A stretch of DNA of 64,000 nucleotides from Micromonospora vinacea (GTDB lineage: Bacteria > Actinomycetota > Actinomycetes > Mycobacteriales > Micromonosporaceae). Location of the stretch: NCBI RefSeq assembly GCF_015751785.1, contig NZ_JADOTY010000001.1:2914001-2978000 (forward strand). The letters run 5' to 3'. A model generated the notes under the pieces. The model made no database searches and had not been told where the DNA came from. It saw nothing but the letters and a program-made list of their open reading frames with translations. Position 1 is the first letter of the stretch; each line of letters begins with the position of its first letter. The translations under genes and the position numbers were made by a program. Shown here one piece after another: positions 61,524 through 64,000 of this stretch.

Positions 61524-62305
61524 TCGACTCCGGTTCCTTGATGTCGGGGCATCCCGCTCCGGAGGAAGGCCCGACTTCCGTGAAACCGAGTGGATCATGG
61601 CGCACGCCGGGCACGCCGGGCACGCCGGGGGCGAGCAGCACGCCGGGCAGTGTCGCGGAGGCGGTGGCCGTACAGGAGGAGTTGCGGCCATTGGTGGACC
61701 TGGTCGGGCCGGGGCCGAGCGCGCCCGCGACGGTGGCCGGCCTGGACGTCGCGTACGCCGAGGGTGGTGACCTGCTGGCGGCGGCCGTGACGGTCCTGGA
61801 TGCCCGGACCCTGGCGGTGGTGGACTCCGCGGTCGGTGTGGGGCGACCCGCGTTCGACTATGTGCCGGGGTTGTTCGCCCTCCGTGAGCTGCCGGCGCTG
61901 CTCGGTGCGCTCGACCGCCTGACCACCCTTCCGGACCTGCTGGTCTGCGACGGGCACGGGCTGGCCCATCCGCGCCGGTTCGGGCTCGCGTGCCACCTCG
62001 GGGTGGTGACCGGGTTGCCGTCGATCGGGGTGGGGAAGACGCCGCTGGTCGGGACGTGGGATCCGCCGTCGGCCGAGCGGGGTTCCTGGTCGTCGCTGCG
62101 CGACGGTGGTGACGTCGTCGGTCGGGTGTTGCGGACCCGGGACGGGGTGAAGCCGGTCTTCGTCAGCGTGGGCCATCGGATGAGCCTGGAGAACGCGACA
62201 GCGCAGGTGCTCGCGTTGACCCCGCGCTACCGGCTGCCGGAGACCACCCGCACCGCCGACCGACTCTGCCGCGATGCGCTCGCCGAGGCGGAGCAGGCCG
62301 GCTGA
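61520..62305 (+). CDS. nfi: Endonuclease V (deoxyinosine 3' endonuclease)
   Basis: Cuts DNA one base 3' of deoxyinosine in repair of deaminated bases. 261 residues if GTG 61520 is used. Catalytic motifs: VAGLDVAY (first metal Asp), YVPGLFALRELPALL, LLVCDGHGLAHPRRFGLACH, and SIGVGKTPL. The E. coli enzyme is about 223 residues. The extra N-terminus here is low-complexity (TPGTPG repeats), so a later start such as GTG 61580, about ten bases after GGAAGG, is quite possible. Confidence 0.88.
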   Translation: MIDSGSLMSGHPAPEEGPTSVKPSGSWRTPGTPGTPGASSTPGSVAEAVAVQEELRPLVDLVGPGPSAPATVAGLDVAYAEGGDLLAAAVTVLDARTLAVVDSAVGVGRPAFDYVPGLFALRELPALLGALDRLTTLPDLLVCDGHGLAHPRRFGLACHLGVVTGLPSIGVGKTPLVGTWDPPSAERGSWSSLRDGGDVVGRVLRTRDGVKPVFVSVGHRMSLENATAQVLALTPRYRLPETTRTADRLCRDALAEAEQAG

Positions 62306-62449
62306 CCGGCGGGTCAGTGCGGCCACCAGCAGGTCGCGGGCAGGGTCGTAAACCGTAACGCCGCGCACATCCGGGCCGCTCTATGACCGATGGGACAGGT
62401 GGGCCGGTAGTAGCCTGACCCGCGGACCCCACCCGGGGAGAACGGCGAG

Positions 62450-63520
62450 GTGATGACGGTGCGTCGACGCGTGGCACGGCTCGTGGCGGTCTGCGGCCTG
62501 GCGGGCGGCCTGGTGATGCTCGGCGCGTCGCCGGCGCTCGCCGACGAGGACTCGGTCCGGGTGGGCGCGGCCAGCAGCTTCGCCGCCGGTGGTTCCGCGC
62601 AGGGGGTGAACGTCGCGGTGCGTAAGCGCACCGACGGGTGCGTCCTGCTGCGTACCGCGCTGAGCTTCCGCCTTCAGGGTCTTCAGCCGAACCAGGTGGC
62701 GGTCGAGGTCAACGCGGGTGGGCGCTGGTTCCCGGTGGCCGTCACCGGCGGTGCTGGAAACGTGTCGACCGCGCAGACGTCACCGTTGAAGCCGACGCTG
62801 TGCAAGGGCAAGGGCATCACGGTGCGTTACCGGGTGGGGTTCGCGGCGGGTGCGCCCGGCGGCCGTCTCCTGGTCACCGGTGCGGGCATCAGCGCCGCCG
62901 GCCAGACGCTGGGTCACGCCACCGACGCGGCCCGGCTGACCGGAGGGCGGGTGACCCCGTCGCCGACTCCGTCGCCGTCGAAGAAGCCGACGCCCACCCC
63001 GAGCCCGACCGAGGTCGCGACAGCCGACGACGCGGTGAACCCGGCGGCGTTGGGCGGGGTGTCCGGCGCACCGGACACCACGGCGACCGCCGCCGAATCG
63101 TCCGGAGGAGGATCACCGGTGATGTACTTCGGCATTGTGCTGGTGGCGGTTGGGCTGCTGCTCATCGTGCTGCTCGTTCGTCGTTCGCGGCAGGACCGGA
63201 AACCGTCCGACGACGAGCCGGCCGCCCTGCCGGGCAACCCCGGCGGCACCACCTACCGCGCCGGGGGTGGGTTGCCGGCCGCGCCCGGTCGCCCCGGCCA
63301 GGTGTACGGCCAGCAGCCGCCGGCCGCCGCCTGGGGTGGTCCGGTGCCGTCCCCGCGTCCCGCCACCGGCGGGGTCTACGGTGCCCGGCCGGACACTCCC
63401 GCTCCGGCGCCGGAGGCGACCCAGCCGATGCCGGGTGGGCCCGACGGTCGCCGGTTGCCGGGTGACCCGCCCACCGACGGCGGGGGCCACACCGTGTTCA
63501 TTCCCCGGCTCCCCGGCTGA
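62450..63520 (+). CDS. Secreted, C-terminally membrane-anchored protein of unknown function
   Basis: 356 residues. Signal peptide about 1-31, with the cleavage site likely after SPALA. An external beta-rich domain (about 32-165) has two cysteines (DGCVLL, TLCKGKG). A Pro/Ser/Thr spacer follows (TPSPTPSPSKKPTPTPSPT), then one membrane helix at about 225-243 (MYFGIVLVAVGLLLIVLLV) and a Pro/Gly-rich cytoplasmic tail of about 110 residues. GTG 62450 is 9 bases after GGGGAG; ATG 62453 is next. It lies just upstream of manB. Confidence 0.8.
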   Translation: MMTVRRRVARLVAVCGLAGGLVMLGASPALADEDSVRVGAASSFAAGGSAQGVNVAVRKRTDGCVLLRTALSFRLQGLQPNQVAVEVNAGGRWFPVAVTGGAGNVSTAQTSPLKPTLCKGKGITVRYRVGFAAGAPGGRLLVTGAGISAAGQTLGHATDAARLTGGRVTPSPTPSPSKKPTPTPSPTEVATADDAVNPAALGGVSGAPDTTATAAESSGGGSPVMYFGIVLVAVGLLLIVLLVRRSRQDRKPSDDEPAALPGNPGGTTYRAGGGLPAAPGRPGQVYGQQPPAAAWGGPVPSPRPATGGVYGARPDTPAPAPEATQPMPGGPDGRRLPGDPPTDGGGHTVFIPRLPG

Positions 63521-63590
63521 GCGGAGCAGGGCCCGGCCCCTCCGTTACGCTCAGGATCGGTGTCTAACCTGCGGCCAAGGAGTGGAACAC

Positions 63591-64000
63591 GTGTCTGATC
63601 TGTCCCAGATCGTGAAGGCGTACGACGTCCGCGGGACGGTGCCGGACCAGTGGGACGAACGGGCCGCCGAGGCGCTGGGTGCCGCCTTCACCCAACTCCT
63701 CAACTCCACCGACGAGCCGGGCGACGCTGTCGTCGTCGGGTACGACATGCGGGCCACCTCGCCCGGCTTGGCCGCCGCGTTCGCCGCTGGCGTACGCGCC
63801 GAGGGGCGCTCGGTGATCGAGATCGGCCTCGCCTCCACCGACCTGCTCTACTACGCGTCCGGCTCGCTCGACCTGCCCGGCGCGATGTTCACGGCCAGTC
63901 ACAACCCCGCGCAGTACAACGGCATCAAGATGTGCCGCTCCGGTGCCCGCCCGATCGGCCAGGAGAGCGGTCTGGCCGAGATCCGGGAGCGGGCCCAGGC
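63591..64000 (+). CDS. manB: Phosphomannomutase/phosphoglucomutase, N-terminal part (runs off the window)
   Basis: Converts mannose-6-phosphate and mannose-1-phosphate, feeding GDP-mannose made by the guanylyltransferase at 19.9 kb. GTG 63591 follows AAGGAG by eight bases. The first 136 codons show IVKAYDVRGTVPDQWDE, VVVGYDMRATSPGLA and the phosphoserine loop MFTASHNPAQYNGIKM. The gene has no stop in the window because it continues beyond base 64000. In mycobacteria manB directly follows DUF3499. Confidence 0.92.
   Translation, partial: MSDLSQIVKAYDVRGTVPDQWDERAAEALGAAFTQLLNSTDEPGDAVVVGYDMRATSPGLAAAFAAGVRAEGRSVIEIGLASTDLLYYASGSLDLPGAMFTASHNPAQYNGIKMCRSGARPIGQESGLAEIRERAQ

Overview
The window reads as chromosomal DNA of a high-GC actinobacterium, most likely a Micromonosporaceae member (Micromonospora or a close relative). 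Codons are strongly G/C at third positions, GTG starts are common, and several starts sit 6-7 nt after a TANNNT hexamer, as in leaderless actinobacterial transcripts. The gene set fits: a coenzyme F420 pathway (fbiA, fbiB, fused two-domain fbiC), a WhiB protein, DUF3499, TIGR03089, SCO7613-type membrane proteins and a mannose-activation set. No tRNA, rRNA, insertion sequence or CRISPR array was seen.

Layout. 1-23.9 kb is ordinary genome: the 3' end of purE, a giant zinc-ribbon membrane protein, UDP-glucose dehydrogenase, acyl-CoA dehydrogenase, an ABC-2 exporter next to an ECF sigma/anti-sigma pair, a Bcr/CflA efflux pump, a thioesterase, acetoacetyl-CoA synthetase, a GT4 glycosyltransferase with a mannose-1-phosphate guanylyltransferase, a Nudix protein and a DUF5937 regulator. 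24-33.8 kb is the conserved F420/whiB block: fbiB-fbiA, a membrane protein, fbiC, a Tat-exported peptide, a DUF4331 protein, whiB, a zincin-fold protein and DUF3499. The usual next gene, manB, appears only at 63.6 kb, so about 30 kb lies between.

That 30 kb is the accessory part. A polyamine import and breakdown system is in two blocks: 33.8-43.1 kb (aminotransferase, Lrp/AsnC regulator, PotD/A/B/C importer, PuuB-like oxidase, saccharopine-dehydrogenase-like protein) and 49.9-54.3 kb (GabT and two aldehyde dehydrogenases). Between them are an AbiEi-like/DUF559-like gene bracketed by two related inverted repeats, then a compact cluster resembling vancomycin resistance: OmpR-type regulator, sensor kinase, fold-type II PLP enzyme (serine racemase/threonine dehydratase family), D-Ala-D-X ligase and VanX-type D,D-dipeptidase, followed by a secreted protein with two RlpA-like domains. 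I suggest this cluster may make a D-Ala-D-Ser type peptidoglycan terminus.

54.3-61.5 kb is a polymorphic-toxin locus: an Imm35/deaminase/SUKH-3 fusion protein, facing a YbaB-like gene, a WXG100-like gene, and a 1315-residue CpnT-like protein that ends in a papain-fold glutamine deamidase and a nucleotidyltransferase-like tip, with an overlapping immunity-type gene. Endonuclease V, a secreted membrane-anchored protein and the start of manB close the window.

Two themes recur between genes. Seven long-armed inverted repeats sit just 3' of genes, three or four of them sharing the arm GATCTTG(C/GA)ACTTTC. Several palindromes or paired motifs overlap inferred promoters (whiB, the sigma factor, fbiA, the polyamine genes and the van-like regulator).
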